This document shows positions 17,230 to 26,491 of a stretch of DNA of 64,000 nucleotides, in pieces. Source of the stretch: UKL13-2 sp038321965. Its GTDB lineage: Bacteria > Pseudomonadota > Gammaproteobacteria > Burkholderiales > Usitatibacteraceae. The translations under genes and the position numbers were made by a program. Position 1 is the stretch's first letter. Each line of letters begins with the position of its first letter. The notes below the pieces were generated by a model that searched no databases, had not been told where the DNA came from, and was given only the letters and a program-made list of their open reading frames with translations. The DNA is taken from the NCBI GenBank assembly GCA_038321965.1, contig JBBQFL010000013.1, positions 1 through 64,000 of the forward strand, in the 5' to 3' direction.

Positions 17230-18036
17230 TCAATGGTGCTCGTGCGCCATATTGATATAGACGATGGTGAGCATCATAAAAATGTAGGCTTGCAGGGCGA
17301 CAATCAGGATGTGAAAAATTGACCAGAGGGCACCCAGCCCAGCGCCCATGATGGTGCCGACCACGCCGGTGGCGGCCCACATCCCAAGCAACAGGAAAAT
17401 AATTTCGCCCGCATACATATTGCCGAACAGCCGTAACGAATGTGACAGGGGCTTGGAGACGTATTCGACGATATTGAACAGCAAATTCAGCGGCCAGGCC
17501 CAGAATTTCGAGCCAAAAGGGGAACAAAACAACTCATGCATCCAGCCGCCGAAGCCTTTGACCGCAACGCTGAAATACAACATGAGAAACCAGACCGATA
17601 GTGCCATGGCAAAGGTTGTGTTGACATCTGCCGTTGGAACACCGCGCCACTCGTGCTGATGGAATACGTGTTCCATGACCCATGCAAAGATGTCGATGGG
17701 CATGAATGCCATCGCATTCATCATGATCACAAAAACAAAAACGCTAAGCGCTAGTGGTGCCACAAATTTATTGACGTCGCCATGAGCGAAAGTATTGCGC
17801 GCCTGATCGGCAATGAAATCGAGTGCCATTTCCACAAACGCCTGACGTTTATTGGGCACACCCGACGTTGCACCACGGACAACCCACCACATGAAGCCAA
17901 AAGCAATTAACCCTAAAACTATCGAGGTGACCAGAGTATCGATATGGATCGTACCGAGGCTACCAACCTGCACCTTGTTATAAGAAAGATGATGGGTGAT
18001 ATAGGTCGTTGCTGTGGTTTCTGTTGCGGAAGCCAT
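17230..18036 (-). CDS. atpB: ATP synthase a subunit
   Basis: 268 residues with five or six membrane helices. It holds the proton half-channels next to the c-ring. HSLRLFGNMYAGE carries the essential Arg, and the last helices (ALQAYIFMMLTIVYINMAHE) are typical. An acidic or polar residue set in the N-terminal part lies at the periplasm. Follows atpI by 12 bases. Confidence 0.96.
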   Translation of the reverse strand: MASATETTATTYITHHLSYNKVQVGSLGTIHIDTLVTSIVLGLIAFGFMWWVVRGATSGVPNKRQAFVEMALDFIADQARNTFAHGDVNKFVAPLALSVFVFVIMMNAMAFMPIDIFAWVMEHVFHQHEWRGVPTADVNTTFAMALSVWFLMLYFSVAVKGFGGWMHELFCSPFGSKFWAWPLNLLFNIVEYVSKPLSHSLRLFGNMYAGEIIFLLLGMWAATGVVGTIMGAGLGALWSIFHILIVALQAYIFMMLTIVYINMAHEHH

Positions 18037-18048
18037 GGTGATTTGCGG

Positions 18049-18417
18049 TTATTTCTGGCGGATAAAAATTGCGAGAGAGAAAATCAGTGTGGTAACGATG
18101 AAAGTACCAATAAACCCGGCACCGAAAACTTGGCTATAGCTTGAGAAGACCAGCCAGAGCAGTAAAACAATAACCATAATCTTTGCAGACTCTGCGCGCA
18201 TCATGCCAACCAGCGCTTGTTCCCCCGAGCCTTTCCCCACTCGAGAAAGCATCACACCGTACGTCAACCCACCCAGCAAGCTGACAAGCCCGCCGAGCAA
18301 AGCCGATAAACCCCAGTGCATGCCTCCCATGCCCACCGCAATTGCCGCTAACGAAAGCGTGGCGATTGCCTGATACTTAAGAATTGTGCATATTTGCTTG
18401 CTTATTTGCCAGCCCAT
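18049..18417 (-). CDS. atpI: AtpI-like assembly factor of the ATP synthase
   Basis: 122 residues with four predicted membrane helices. This is the first gene of the operon. AtpI family members are small hydrophobic proteins thought to help c-ring assembly and magnesium handling; the sequence family is poorly conserved, and the call rests mainly on position, size and topology (LGGLVSLLGGLTYGVMLSRV). The roughly 160 bases upstream separate it from parB and probably hold the operon promoter. Confidence 0.8.
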   Translation of the reverse strand: MGWQISKQICTILKYQAIATLSLAAIAVGMGGMHWGLSALLGGLVSLLGGLTYGVMLSRVGKGSGEQALVGMMRAESAKIMVIVLLLWLVFSSYSQVFGAGFIGTFIVTTLIFSLAIFIRQK

Positions 18418-18577
18418 TCAGAAGCCCCGCAGCTGCAACATTTTTATCCGTCCGGACGCAAGCAATCCGCTGGATTTTAATCGATTTTCGCTCCACTGGT
18501 CAAGCTGCGACCTGCTCCGCGACTTTGGTCATTGCGGGTCGACCCACGCGATGGTGCGATGCACAAAGACGTGTATT

Positions 18578-19432
18578 TTATTTCAGCTGCGCCCGCTCCA
18601 GAATTCCATCGAGCTGTTCAAGACTATGAAAATGTACTGTCAGCGTGCCGCGGCCACGCTTATCCGCTTTAACGACGACATTAGTGCCCAGCTTCTCGGC
18701 CAACTCATTTTCAAGATGTCTGGTATCCGGCGGCGTTGTCATCATGGTTTTGCCGTTTTTTGGCGGACTCAGCTCCACCTTTACAAGCCGCTCAGTATCC
18801 CTGACCGAAAGTGACTTGGCGACAATCTGATGCGCTAGTTCCACCTGCTTGGACTTACTAAGTACCAACATCGCGCGTGCATGCCCCATGTCGAGCTTCG
18901 ACTCCATCAACATGTCCTGCACGGGCTTGGCCAAATCGAGTAGACGCAGTAAATTCGTTACCGACGCGCGTGAGCGTCCTACCGCCTGTGCAGCGCTTTC
19001 GTGTGTCAGGCTAAATTCCTCTATCAGTCGCTTGATGCCTGTAGCCTCTTCGATGGCATTGAGGTCTTCGCGCTGAATGTTTTCGATCAGGCCAATGCCA
19101 AGTGCGTGTTCATCGGCGATCTCCCGCACCAGCGCCGGCACAGAAGGCAAGCCCGCAATTTGCGCGGCCCGCCAGCGGCGTTCTCCGGCGACGATTTCAA
19201 ACTTGCCCGACGATAGTTCGCGGACAAGAATCGGCTGCACGATGCCCCGGGTCTTGATCGATTGTGCCAGGCCCTCCAGCGCCTCCCGATCCATATGCGC
19301 GCGCGGTTGGTATTTGCCTGGCAATAAATCTCCGATGGCGATTTCGCGCAGTTCACCTTCGCCTTTGTTATCCTGCTTTCCACCTCCCAGGAGTGCATCC
19401 AAGCCGCGACCGAGGCCTTTTGGTTTGATCAT
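18578..19432 (-). CDS. parB: Chromosome-partitioning protein ParB
   Basis: 284 residues. ParB binds parS sites near the origin, spreads as a CTP-dependent clamp and works with ParA in segregation. The opening KPKGLGRGLDALLGGG, the ParB/Srx domain (GKYQPRAHMD, GIVQPILVR, EIVAGERRWRAA), the helix-turn-helix (THESAAQAVGRSRASVTNLLRLLDL) and a C-terminal dimerisation part are present. It overlaps parA by four bases (ATGA). Two parS matches occur 4 to 5 kb away. Confidence 0.96.
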   Translation of the reverse strand: MIKPKGLGRGLDALLGGGKQDNKGEGELREIAIGDLLPGKYQPRAHMDREALEGLAQSIKTRGIVQPILVRELSSGKFEIVAGERRWRAAQIAGLPSVPALVREIADEHALGIGLIENIQREDLNAIEEATGIKRLIEEFSLTHESAAQAVGRSRASVTNLLRLLDLAKPVQDMLMESKLDMGHARAMLVLSKSKQVELAHQIVAKSLSVRDTERLVKVELSPPKNGKTMMTTPPDTRHLENELAEKLGTNVVVKADKRGRGTLTVHFHSLEQLDGILERAQLK

Positions 19433-20208
19433 GCCGCTTCCTTGATTGCGATACCTTCGCGTGCCAGTAACTCTCTAGCGAAGGCGAAGTGGGCCTGCGC
19501 TCCCTTCGAAGCCGCATCATGGCTGATAACCGGTTTGCCGTACGAGGGCGCCTCTGCGATTCTGATATTGCGGGGAATGACGGTGTCGAATACCTTGTCG
19601 CCAAAATGATTCTTGATTTCGTCCGAAACCTGCGTGGTTAACGACGAACGAGGGTCATACATCGTGCGTACCAGCGCTTCGATTTCAATTTCGGGATTAA
19701 GGTTTGCCTTAACTTTGCGCAACGTTCCCACGAGGTCGCTGAGTCCCTCCAGCGCGTAGTATTCGCACTGCATCGGAATGATCACGGCATTGGCGGCAGT
19801 CAGCGCATTCACCGTCAGCATGTTCAGGGCGGGCGGACAATCGATCACCACAAATGTGTAATCGTCATTGACGTGGGCGAGCGCCTCCTTGAGGCAGAAC
19901 TCTCGCCGTTCGATGTTGATCAGTTCGATTTCCGCGCCGGCTAGTTCGCGATTAGCGGGTAGTACATCAAAGGTACTTTCGGTATGTAGCCGTGCGTCGG
20001 CGATGCTGTACTCACGAAGCAACACTCCATATACCGTTTTGGTCACGCCATTCTTGTCGATTCCGCTGCCAGTGGTTGCGTTTCCCTGAGGATCCAGGTC
20101 GATCAGCAGTACCCGCTGCCCATAATGCGCAAGCGTTGCCGAAAGGTTGACCGCTACCGACGTCTTGCCGACGCCACCTTTTTGATTTGCTACGGCAAAG
20201 ACCTTCAT
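19429..20208 (-). CDS. parA: Chromosome-partitioning ATPase ParA
   Basis: 259 residues from ATG 20208 (MKVFAVANQKGGVGKTS), eight bases downstream of the rsmG stop; an in-frame TTG 13 codons earlier would overlap rsmG. The deviant Walker A KGGVGKTS lies at residues 10-17, then DLDPQGNATTG and VVIDCPPALNMLTVNAL. This ATPase binds DNA nonspecifically and moves ParB-parS complexes. Cotranscribed with rsmG and parB. Confidence 0.96.
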   Translation of the reverse strand: MKVFAVANQKGGVGKTSVAVNLSATLAHYGQRVLLIDLDPQGNATTGSGIDKNGVTKTVYGVLLREYSIADARLHTESTFDVLPANRELAGAEIELINIERREFCLKEALAHVNDDYTFVVIDCPPALNMLTVNALTAANAVIIPMQCEYYALEGLSDLVGTLRKVKANLNPEIEIEALVRTMYDPRSSLTTQVSDEIKNHFGDKVFDTVIPRNIRIAEAPSYGKPVISHDAASKGAQAHFAFARELLAREGIAIKEAA

Positions 20209-20215
20209 TGATGCC

Positions 20216-20893
20216 TTATGTTTTTGATCGATTTTTCTTGATGACAACCAGGTGTCGTTGGCCGTCCACTTGCGGAACCTGCAGGACAGTTACTTCTTCA
20301 ACCATGTAACCGGCGGAAAGACGCGCAATCTCGTCATACGGGTGCACCCCCTTCATCGCCAACATCCGGCCGTCAAGCGCACATAGATGGCCTGCGCCAT
20401 CCACGAAGTCTTTTAAGTCAGAGAATGCGCGGGAGACTACAGCATCAAACGTCGCTTCCGGTCGGTAGTTTTCTACTCGCTCGGTCACAACCATTGCGTT
20501 GGTCAAACCCAGCTCCCCGATGACGTGCCTTACGAAGGTTGTTTTCTTGGCAATGGTATCGAGCATCGTCACGTGAAAATCTGGCGCGGCCGTCGCCATT
20601 ACGATGGCCAGCGGAATGCCCGGCAATCCGCCACCACTGCCAACATCCAACAACCGCTTATGCTTCGCCATAGCGGGAAGTATCGAAAGGCTGTCGAGGA
20701 TATGCATGCCAATCATGCGCTGCGGATCGCGCACTGCCGTCAAGTTGTAGACTTTGTTCCATTTGTCGAGCAACGCGACATAGCGCAACAGCCTCTCTTG
20801 CGTCTTCTGATCGAGCGCCAGAGCCATTTGCGATAGTCCGCTCGCTAACAACTCGGCTGGCGAAGATAGATGCAAAAGCGCCACTGCCGTCAT
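20216..20893 (-). CDS. rsmG: 16S rRNA (guanine-527-N7) methyltransferase
   Basis: 225 residues. It methylates G527 of 16S rRNA from SAM. Motifs are KWNKVYNLTAVRD, HILDSLS and the SAM loop LLDVGSGGGLPGIPLA, followed by LLDTIAKKTTFV-like (MLDTIAKKTTFVRHVIGELG). It is between mnmG and parA, the classical order in proteobacteria. The C-terminal KKNRSKT tail is short and basic. Confidence 0.95.
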   Translation of the reverse strand: MTAVALLHLSSPAELLASGLSQMALALDQKTQERLLRYVALLDKWNKVYNLTAVRDPQRMIGMHILDSLSILPAMAKHKRLLDVGSGGGLPGIPLAIVMATAAPDFHVTMLDTIAKKTTFVRHVIGELGLTNAMVVTERVENYRPEATFDAVVSRAFSDLKDFVDGAGHLCALDGRMLAMKGVHPYDEIARLSAGYMVEEVTVLQVPQVDGQRHLVVIKKNRSKT

Positions 20894-20901
20894 ATGGGCG
20901 A

Positions 20902-22821
20902 TCAGGCCGACTCTTGAAGTGCGGATAGCCTTGAGGCAGCGAACCCGCGCTTGACGTGCACCAGCAACAACGAAATAGCCGCCGGTGTGATGCCCTGAAT
21001 GCGCGCTGCCTGCCCGACAGTTTCGGGCTTGTGCTGATTGAGTTTTAGCTGCACCTCTTTGGAGAGGCCATGCACGAGAAGATAGTCGATATCGTCGGGC
21101 AATCTCGTTTCTTCATTGGCGCGACTGTTGTCGATTTCTAGTTGCTGGCGATCAATGTAACCTTGATATTTGGCGGCAATTTCAACCTGTTCGGTGATGG
21201 CGGCATCCAGACTTGGGGCATTTCCCACCCCCAGCGTCATCAATTCCTGGTGCGAAATATTCGGCCGCCGCAACAAGTCGAATAAGGAATAATCGCGTTC
21301 CATTTGCTGCCCAAGAACCCGCTGCGCATCCGCTGGGGCCACTTTGGCAGGATGGGCCCACGTCGCTTTCAGGCGCGCGGTTTCAATTTCAACGGCTTCA
21401 CGTTTCTCACAAAACGCCTCCCAGCGAACATCATCAACCAAGCCAAATCCGCGACCAATTTCGGTCAAGCGCACATCGGCATTGTCCTCGCGCAACTGCA
21501 GGCGATATTCGGCGCGGCTGGTAAACATCCGATAAGGCTCCGCTACTCCCCTGGTGATCAGATCATCGACCAGCACACCGATGTACGCCTCGTCACGTCG
21601 CGGGCACCAGGCTGCTTTTCCTTGCGCTTGCAGTGCTGCATTCAAACCCGCCAGCACGCCTTGTGCTGCGGCCTCCTCATAGCCGGTTGTGCCGTTGATC
21701 TGACCGGCGAAAAAGAGCCCGCTGATCGCTTTTGTTTCAAGTGAGGCTTTCAAGCCACGCGGATCGAAGTAGTCGTATTCAATCGCATAACCCGGGCGCA
21801 GGATGTGCACGTCCTCAAGGCCGGGAATGGTTCTGACCAGGTTCAACTGCACATCAAACGGCAACGACGTGGAAATCCCGTTGGGATAAAACTCGTTGGT
21901 CGTTAGCCCTTCAGGCTCCAGAAATATCTGATGACTGGATTTGTCCGCAAAGCGATGAATTTTGTCTTCAATCGACGGACAGTAGCGAGGACCAACTCCC
22001 TCTATGACGCCCGTGAACATTGGTGACCGGTCAAGACCAGCACGAATGGCATCGTGCGTTTTTTCATTTGTATGGGTGATCCAGCAGCTAACTTGCCGAG
22101 GGTGCATCTCGCGCTTGCCCATGTACGAGAAAATTGGAGCGGGATTGTCTCCAGCCTGCTCGGTGCACTTTGAGAGGTCGATGCTGCGCCCATCGAGTCT
22201 CGGTGGTGTGCCTGTTTTGAGGCGCCCTACCGGGAGATTCATTTCACGCAGACGCGAGGAAAGCGTGAGCGACGGTGGATCGCCCGCGCGGCCACCAGAA
22301 TAATTCTGCATACCTACGTGGATCTTGCCGGCCAGGAAAGTACCCGCTGTTAACACGACTGTCGTCGCATTAAAGCGAATTCCGACCTGTGTAACGGCGC
22401 CGGTCACACGCGGCACGCCGTTATTTTCATCCAGGATCAAATCGTCCACTGCCTGCTGAAACAGCCACAGGTTTGGCTGATTTTCAAGACGGGAGCGAAT
22501 GGCGGCGCGGTAAAGTGCACGGTCAGCTTGGGCCCGCGTAGCGCGAACGGCTGGCCCCTTGCTCGCGTTCAGCGTACGAAATTGAATTCCTGCTTCATCG
22601 GTGGCGATGGCCATCGCGCCGCCCATGGCGTCGATTTCTTTGACGAGATGGCCTTTGCCAATACCGCCGATAGATGGATTGCAGGACATTTGGCCCAGCG
22701 TTTCAATGGCGTGCGTGAGCAACAGCGTCTTGCATCCCGATCGAGCGCTGGCGAGAGCGGCTTCGGTGCCTGCATGGCCGCCGCCAATCACGATCACATC
22801 GAATTTAGTCGGAAAATCCAT
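20902..22821 (-). CDS. mnmG: tRNA 5-carboxymethylaminomethyl-uridine enzyme MnmG
   Basis: 639 residues. MnmG and MnmE together add the carboxymethylaminomethyl group to U34 of certain tRNAs. The FAD-binding VIVIGGGHAGTEAALA is at the N-terminus, with CNPSIGGIGKGHLVKEIDA and the C-terminal helical region (QGITPAAISLLLVHVKR) as expected. It is the first gene of the mnmG-rsmG-parA-parB run, eight or nine bases before rsmG. MnmE is 171 bases upstream. Confidence 0.97.
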   Translation of the reverse strand: MDFPTKFDVIVIGGGHAGTEAALASARSGCKTLLLTHAIETLGQMSCNPSIGGIGKGHLVKEIDAMGGAMAIATDEAGIQFRTLNASKGPAVRATRAQADRALYRAAIRSRLENQPNLWLFQQAVDDLILDENNGVPRVTGAVTQVGIRFNATTVVLTAGTFLAGKIHVGMQNYSGGRAGDPPSLTLSSRLREMNLPVGRLKTGTPPRLDGRSIDLSKCTEQAGDNPAPIFSYMGKREMHPRQVSCWITHTNEKTHDAIRAGLDRSPMFTGVIEGVGPRYCPSIEDKIHRFADKSSHQIFLEPEGLTTNEFYPNGISTSLPFDVQLNLVRTIPGLEDVHILRPGYAIEYDYFDPRGLKASLETKAISGLFFAGQINGTTGYEEAAAQGVLAGLNAALQAQGKAAWCPRRDEAYIGVLVDDLITRGVAEPYRMFTSRAEYRLQLREDNADVRLTEIGRGFGLVDDVRWEAFCEKREAVEIETARLKATWAHPAKVAPADAQRVLGQQMERDYSLFDLLRRPNISHQELMTLGVGNAPSLDAAITEQVEIAAKYQGYIDRQQLEIDNSRANEETRLPDDIDYLLVHGLSKEVQLKLNQHKPETVGQAARIQGITPAAISLLLVHVKRGFAASRLSALQESA

Positions 22822-22992
22822 GGTTTGAAACGAAGCGTTGGCTTTGGAGGCAGGACGCGAATTTTATGCCATCGCGACCGAAATGGCTATCGAAAAGCGC
22901 TTTGAATTAACCACTTGGCGATGACGCTGGGATGCAGCGGGACCCAACTCGCTCAACCACGCGTTACTAGGCTGCCAGCATCGGCATTTATT

Positions 22993-24363
22993 TCACTTGC
23001 CGATACAGAAGCTACCGAAAATCTCACCCAGCAGGTCGTCCGCCGTAAACTCGCCCGTGATGCGAGACAGTGCTTGTTGCGCTAGCCGCAACTCCTCGGC
23101 GAACAACTCATCGTGGCCATGCGTATTTGCGGCTGCGCCTAAGTGAGCGGACGCCTCCGCCAATGCGATCAGGTGCCGTTCTCGAGCCAGAAAGACACCC
23201 TCCGCTCCCGGCTGCCAGCCCGCGAGCATCAGTAATCTTTGGCGCAGTTCGTCCATACCCTGGCCGGTTTTGGCTGAGACGTCGATCCCTCCGGGGCCCA
23301 CTACAGTTGTTCCACGTGAAACATTGGGTTCACTGAGCAGGTCAATCTTGTTGCGTACATGGATGACATCGAGACCCGCGGGTAGCTGGTTCAGTAATTC
23401 GGTTTCAGGGCGATCTTCCGGCTCACCATGAGCTGTGATGTACACGGCTGCGCCCGCTTTCTCGATAGCGACCCAAGTCCGCGCAATGCCAATTCGTTCA
23501 ACCTCGTCGTCTGTCGCCCGCAATCCAGCGGTGTCGATCAAGTGCATCGGGACGCCCTCCAGCAGAATGCTGGCCCGTACGTGATCACGCGTCGTACCGG
23601 CGACCGGCGTGACAATCGCAATCTCGTCGCCCGCCAGGCAATTGAGCAAACTGGATTTGCCGACGTTCGGGCAACCAATTAGCACGACTGTAATACCATC
23701 GCGAAGAACCGCCCCCTGCTTGGCTTTCCGGGTTAAAACAGTCTGGAGGGCGCGTATTTCCTCGAGTTTCATTTGTTGTGCTGCCCGATCAGCGGGGTCA
23801 ATCTCCTCCTCTGGAAAATCAATACAGGCTTCAACGTGCACGCGCAAATCGGTCAGGCGGCGCGTCAGCTCATAGACACACGCGGAAAATTCGCCGGTCA
23901 GGGTGCGTGCGGCCGATTTCGCGGCTTCAGCTGAACTCGCCTCAATGAGGTCCGCGACACCTTCTGCTTGCGCCAAATCGAGTCGGCCACTCAAGTAGGC
24001 GCGCTCGGTAAACTCTCCTGGTCTCGCGATCCGGCAACCGAGTTCCAGACAACGGCGCAGCAGAAGTTGCATGACTGCAGGACCGCCGTGCCCCTGTAGC
24101 TCTAGCACGTCTTCGCCCGTATATGAGTGCGGTCCAGGAAAATACAACGCAATTCCCTCGTCGATTGCGTTGCCAACCGCGTCACGAAACCGCGCGAGCG
24201 TCGCTACTCTTGCTACAAGCTGTTGGTGGACCACGCCCTGAATGACCACTCCGACGCCCTCACCCGAAACTCGCACCACCCCAATTCCCCCGCGCCCGTT
24301 TGCCGTCGCGATTGCAGCAATCAACGGTTTAGGAGAGCGTACTGCAGCGGTTTCTATAGGCAT
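22993..24363 (-). CDS. mnmE: tRNA modification GTPase MnmE
   Basis: 456 residues from ATG 24363; the upstream in-frame start would add 21 residues that read through the parS site. The N-terminal tetrahydrofolate-binding domain has IAAIATANGRGGIGVVRVSG; the G domain has GCPNVGKSSLLN and DTAGLR; the C-terminal CIGK motif with the essential Cys is intact. MnmE works with MnmG on tRNA U34. A perfect parS match lies inside the gene at 23308-23323, and another overlaps its ribosome-binding region. Confidence 0.96.
   Translation of the reverse strand: MPIETAAVRSPKPLIAAIATANGRGGIGVVRVSGEGVGVVIQGVVHQQLVARVATLARFRDAVGNAIDEGIALYFPGPHSYTGEDVLELQGHGGPAVMQLLLRRCLELGCRIARPGEFTERAYLSGRLDLAQAEGVADLIEASSAEAAKSAARTLTGEFSACVYELTRRLTDLRVHVEACIDFPEEEIDPADRAAQQMKLEEIRALQTVLTRKAKQGAVLRDGITVVLIGCPNVGKSSLLNCLAGDEIAIVTPVAGTTRDHVRASILLEGVPMHLIDTAGLRATDDEVERIGIARTWVAIEKAGAAVYITAHGEPEDRPETELLNQLPAGLDVIHVRNKIDLLSEPNVSRGTTVVGPGGIDVSAKTGQGMDELRQRLLMLAGWQPGAEGVFLARERHLIALAEASAHLGAAANTHGHDELFAEELRLAQQALSRITGEFTADDLLGEIFGSFCIGK
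23308..23323. other. parS site inside mnmE
   Basis: TGTTCCACGTGAAACA matches the general parS form TGTTNCACGTGNAACA at every position. It lies in the mnmE coding sequence where it encodes the end of a VSRGTT segment. It is about 4 kb from dnaA and close to parAB, where functional parS sites cluster. ParB binding is inferred. Confidence 0.85.
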
Positions 24364-24367
24364 GGAA

Positions 24368-24383
24368 TGTTCCACGTGGAACG
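24368..24383. other. parS site overlapping the mnmE translation start
   Basis: TGTTCCACGTGGAACG matches the parS pattern at 15 of 16 positions. It lies five bases before the mnmE ATG, so its GGAAC is part of the only plausible ribosome binding site. With the copy at 23308 it makes a pair about 1 kb apart. Confidence 0.8.
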
Positions 24384-24422
24384 TTTTGAATGATGGGTCA
24401 CAAATGTAGCATGGCCAAAATG

Positions 24423-24455
24423 ACAAAAGCCGCTAACTTGGTCGGCGGCTTTTGT
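24423..24455 (-). terminator. Hairpin terminator after yidC
   Basis: ACAAAAGCCGC and GCGGCTTTTGT form an 11-base stem around an 11-base loop. It stands between the yidC stop and mnmE. Read on the minus strand, T follows A in the lower stem, so it can stop transcription from the rpmH-yidC side; it could work in either direction. Confidence 0.75.
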
Positions 24456-24488
24456 ACGGTCAGAAGGTTCGCCTTGCTGCGAACGCTA

Positions 24489-26195
24489 TTACTTTTTCGC
24501 CGCCGCCTTGATCTTGTCTGGACTGAACGTCTTGTTGATGTACCACTGTTGGCAGATCCCAAGAATATTCTGCATTGTCCAGTAAAGCACCAAACCCGAC
24601 GGGAAGAAGAAGAACATAACCGAGAATACCAGCGGCAGAATAAGCATTACCTTGGCTTGCACCGGGTCCGGTGGGGCTGGGTTCATCTTCGTTTGAATGA
24701 ACATCGATGCGCCCATGATGACCGGCAAAATATAGAAGGGGTCTGGCGTCGACAGGTCCTTGATCCAGCCAATCCAAGGTGTGTTGCGCAACTCCACCGC
24801 GCCGAGCAAAACCCAATAGAGCGCAATGAAGAATGGAATTTGGATCACGATGGGCAAACAACCACCAAGTGGATTCACCTTTTCGATCTTGTAAAGCTCC
24901 ATCATTGCTTGATTCATCTTTAGTTTGTCATCTCCATAGCGCGCCTTCATCGCCTCGACTTTCGGCGCAATGGTTTTCATGTGAGCTATTGACTTGCCTG
25001 CCTTTTGGTTCAGCGGGAAGAAAACCAGTTTCAACAGGATCGTAAATAGAATAATGGTCCAGCCCCAATTGCCTACAAGTTTGTCGATAAAAGACAAAAC
25101 CGCAAACATTGGGCTGGCGAGAATCGTCAGCCAACCGTAGTCGACAACCAGATCAAGGCCTGGTGCTAGCGCTTTCAGCGTACCTTGCTCCTGCGGGCCA
25201 ACATAAAGGGGCATGGAGATTGAGCCGGTTGCGCCCATATTGATTGGGCCCAACGGGACGATGACGCCGGCAGAGTAAAGTTTGTCGGTCACCTTCTGGG
25301 TAAAGAATTCGCGCTTTACGTCACCCGTCGGCAACCATGCCGAAACAAAATAGTGCTGCACCATAGCAACCCAGCCGTCAGAGGCCTCCTTGACGAAGTC
25401 CTGCTTGTTCTTGTCTATCTCTGAAAAGCTGATTTTCTGATATTTCTTCAGCTCAGTGTAGACCGCTGGCCCAGTAAACGTCACCACACCTGTAAACGGG
25501 TTGCTACCGGTACTTTCACCATCAGGGGCATTACCGTCGCGCAGAAACTGAAAATACGCCTTTGGTAGCACCGGCGCGCCTGTATCGTTCTTGATGTCAT
25601 AGCGAACATCAATAACGTAGCTGCCGCGCTTGAAGGTATAGGTCTTCACAACCGACGCCCCAATGGTGTCACTGTTTGTTAGTTTGACCTCAAGCTTGTC
25701 ACTGCTGCCAAGCTCAAATTTGTCGCCGCTCGCCGTCCATGACGCGGTGTGGTTTGGTAGTCCCTGGCCCAGCAAGCCTGACTGAGTAACGAAGTATGCG
25801 CCCGCTTTATCCTGCATCAAGCTGAAATTGCGTGAAGCATCTCCACGCGCCGCATGCTTCAACAATGTAACCGACCTAATGTCGCCGCCCTGGGTGTCCA
25901 GCTCGACTGCAAGGAGGTCTGTATTCACCAGAACGCGTTTTGCGGTCTTCGGTTCTCCAGCCAATGCGCTAGCCGCTGTGCCAGTTGTTGGTACGCTGCT
26001 AGCCATTGGCGCTGTTGCGCCAGGGACAGGAGGCGCGCTTTTGTCGGTGCTGCTGCTTTGTGGCACGGCACCTGCCTGCGTCGGTGTCGTTGGCTGTTGT
26101 GAAACCGGTGGGTGGGCATGTTTGTCCCATGCCTGCCAAAGCATCAATCCTGAAAACGTAAAAACAATCAGCGCAATAAGACGTTGCGTATCCAT
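24489..26195 (-). CDS. yidC: Membrane protein insertase YidC
   Basis: 568 residues from ATG 26195 (MDTQRLIALIVFTFSG), which matches the conserved start of the family; a longer frame adds 19 odd residues. A first membrane helix, a Pro/Thr-rich linker and a large periplasmic beta domain are followed by the five-helix insertase core (GWTIILFTILLKLVFFPLN, GCLPIVIQIPFFIALYWVLL). YidC inserts Fo c and other inner-membrane proteins. It follows yidD in the rpmH-rnpA-yidD-yidC run. Confidence 0.97.
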   Translation of the reverse strand: MDTQRLIALIVFTFSGLMLWQAWDKHAHPPVSQQPTTPTQAGAVPQSSSTDKSAPPVPGATAPMASSVPTTGTAASALAGEPKTAKRVLVNTDLLAVELDTQGGDIRSVTLLKHAARGDASRNFSLMQDKAGAYFVTQSGLLGQGLPNHTASWTASGDKFELGSSDKLEVKLTNSDTIGASVVKTYTFKRGSYVIDVRYDIKNDTGAPVLPKAYFQFLRDGNAPDGESTGSNPFTGVVTFTGPAVYTELKKYQKISFSEIDKNKQDFVKEASDGWVAMVQHYFVSAWLPTGDVKREFFTQKVTDKLYSAGVIVPLGPINMGATGSISMPLYVGPQEQGTLKALAPGLDLVVDYGWLTILASPMFAVLSFIDKLVGNWGWTIILFTILLKLVFFPLNQKAGKSIAHMKTIAPKVEAMKARYGDDKLKMNQAMMELYKIEKVNPLGGCLPIVIQIPFFIALYWVLLGAVELRNTPWIGWIKDLSTPDPFYILPVIMGASMFIQTKMNPAPPDPVQAKVMLILPLVFSVMFFFFPSGLVLYWTMQNILGICQQWYINKTFSPDKIKAAAKK

Positions 26196-26254
26196 AAGCT
26201 CATCTAGAAAATAATTGTGGGGAAGCTGGCAACAAGGGTACTGGCACCGCACTG

Positions 26255-26491
26255 TCAGGGTACGGGATCATACCCGCCCGCACACCACGGATGACATCGC
26301 AGTATTCGCCGCGAGGTAAGGTAGACACCATTCATAGCGCCATGTGTTGTGAGGGCCTCGACGGCGTAGTGCGAACAGGTCGGCGTAAATCTGCATTGCG
26401 TCCCGAAATGTGGGCTTAATACATATTGGTAGGCTCGCACAAGCGCCAACAACACGCGTGTTGCGATGGAGATATTGGGCCCCTCAGGCAT
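26255..26491 (-). CDS. yidD: Membrane protein insertion efficiency factor YidD
   Basis: 78 residues from ATG 26491, which overlaps the end of rnpA by eight bases; a longer frame of 96 residues is open but extends far into rnpA. The motifs YQYVLSPHFGTQCRFTPTCS and HPWCAGGYDPVP are diagnostic, including the three conserved Cys. It is a peripheral amphipathic protein that assists YidC-dependent insertion. Gene order rnpA-yidD-yidC is conserved. Confidence 0.92.
   Translation of the reverse strand: MPEGPNISIATRVLLALVRAYQYVLSPHFGTQCRFTPTCSHYAVEALTTHGAMNGVYLTSRRILRCHPWCAGGYDPVP

Noticed and set aside
20571..20585. Partial parS-like sequence TCACGTGAAAA inside rsmG
   Set aside because: Only one half of the palindrome fits; too weak to call.
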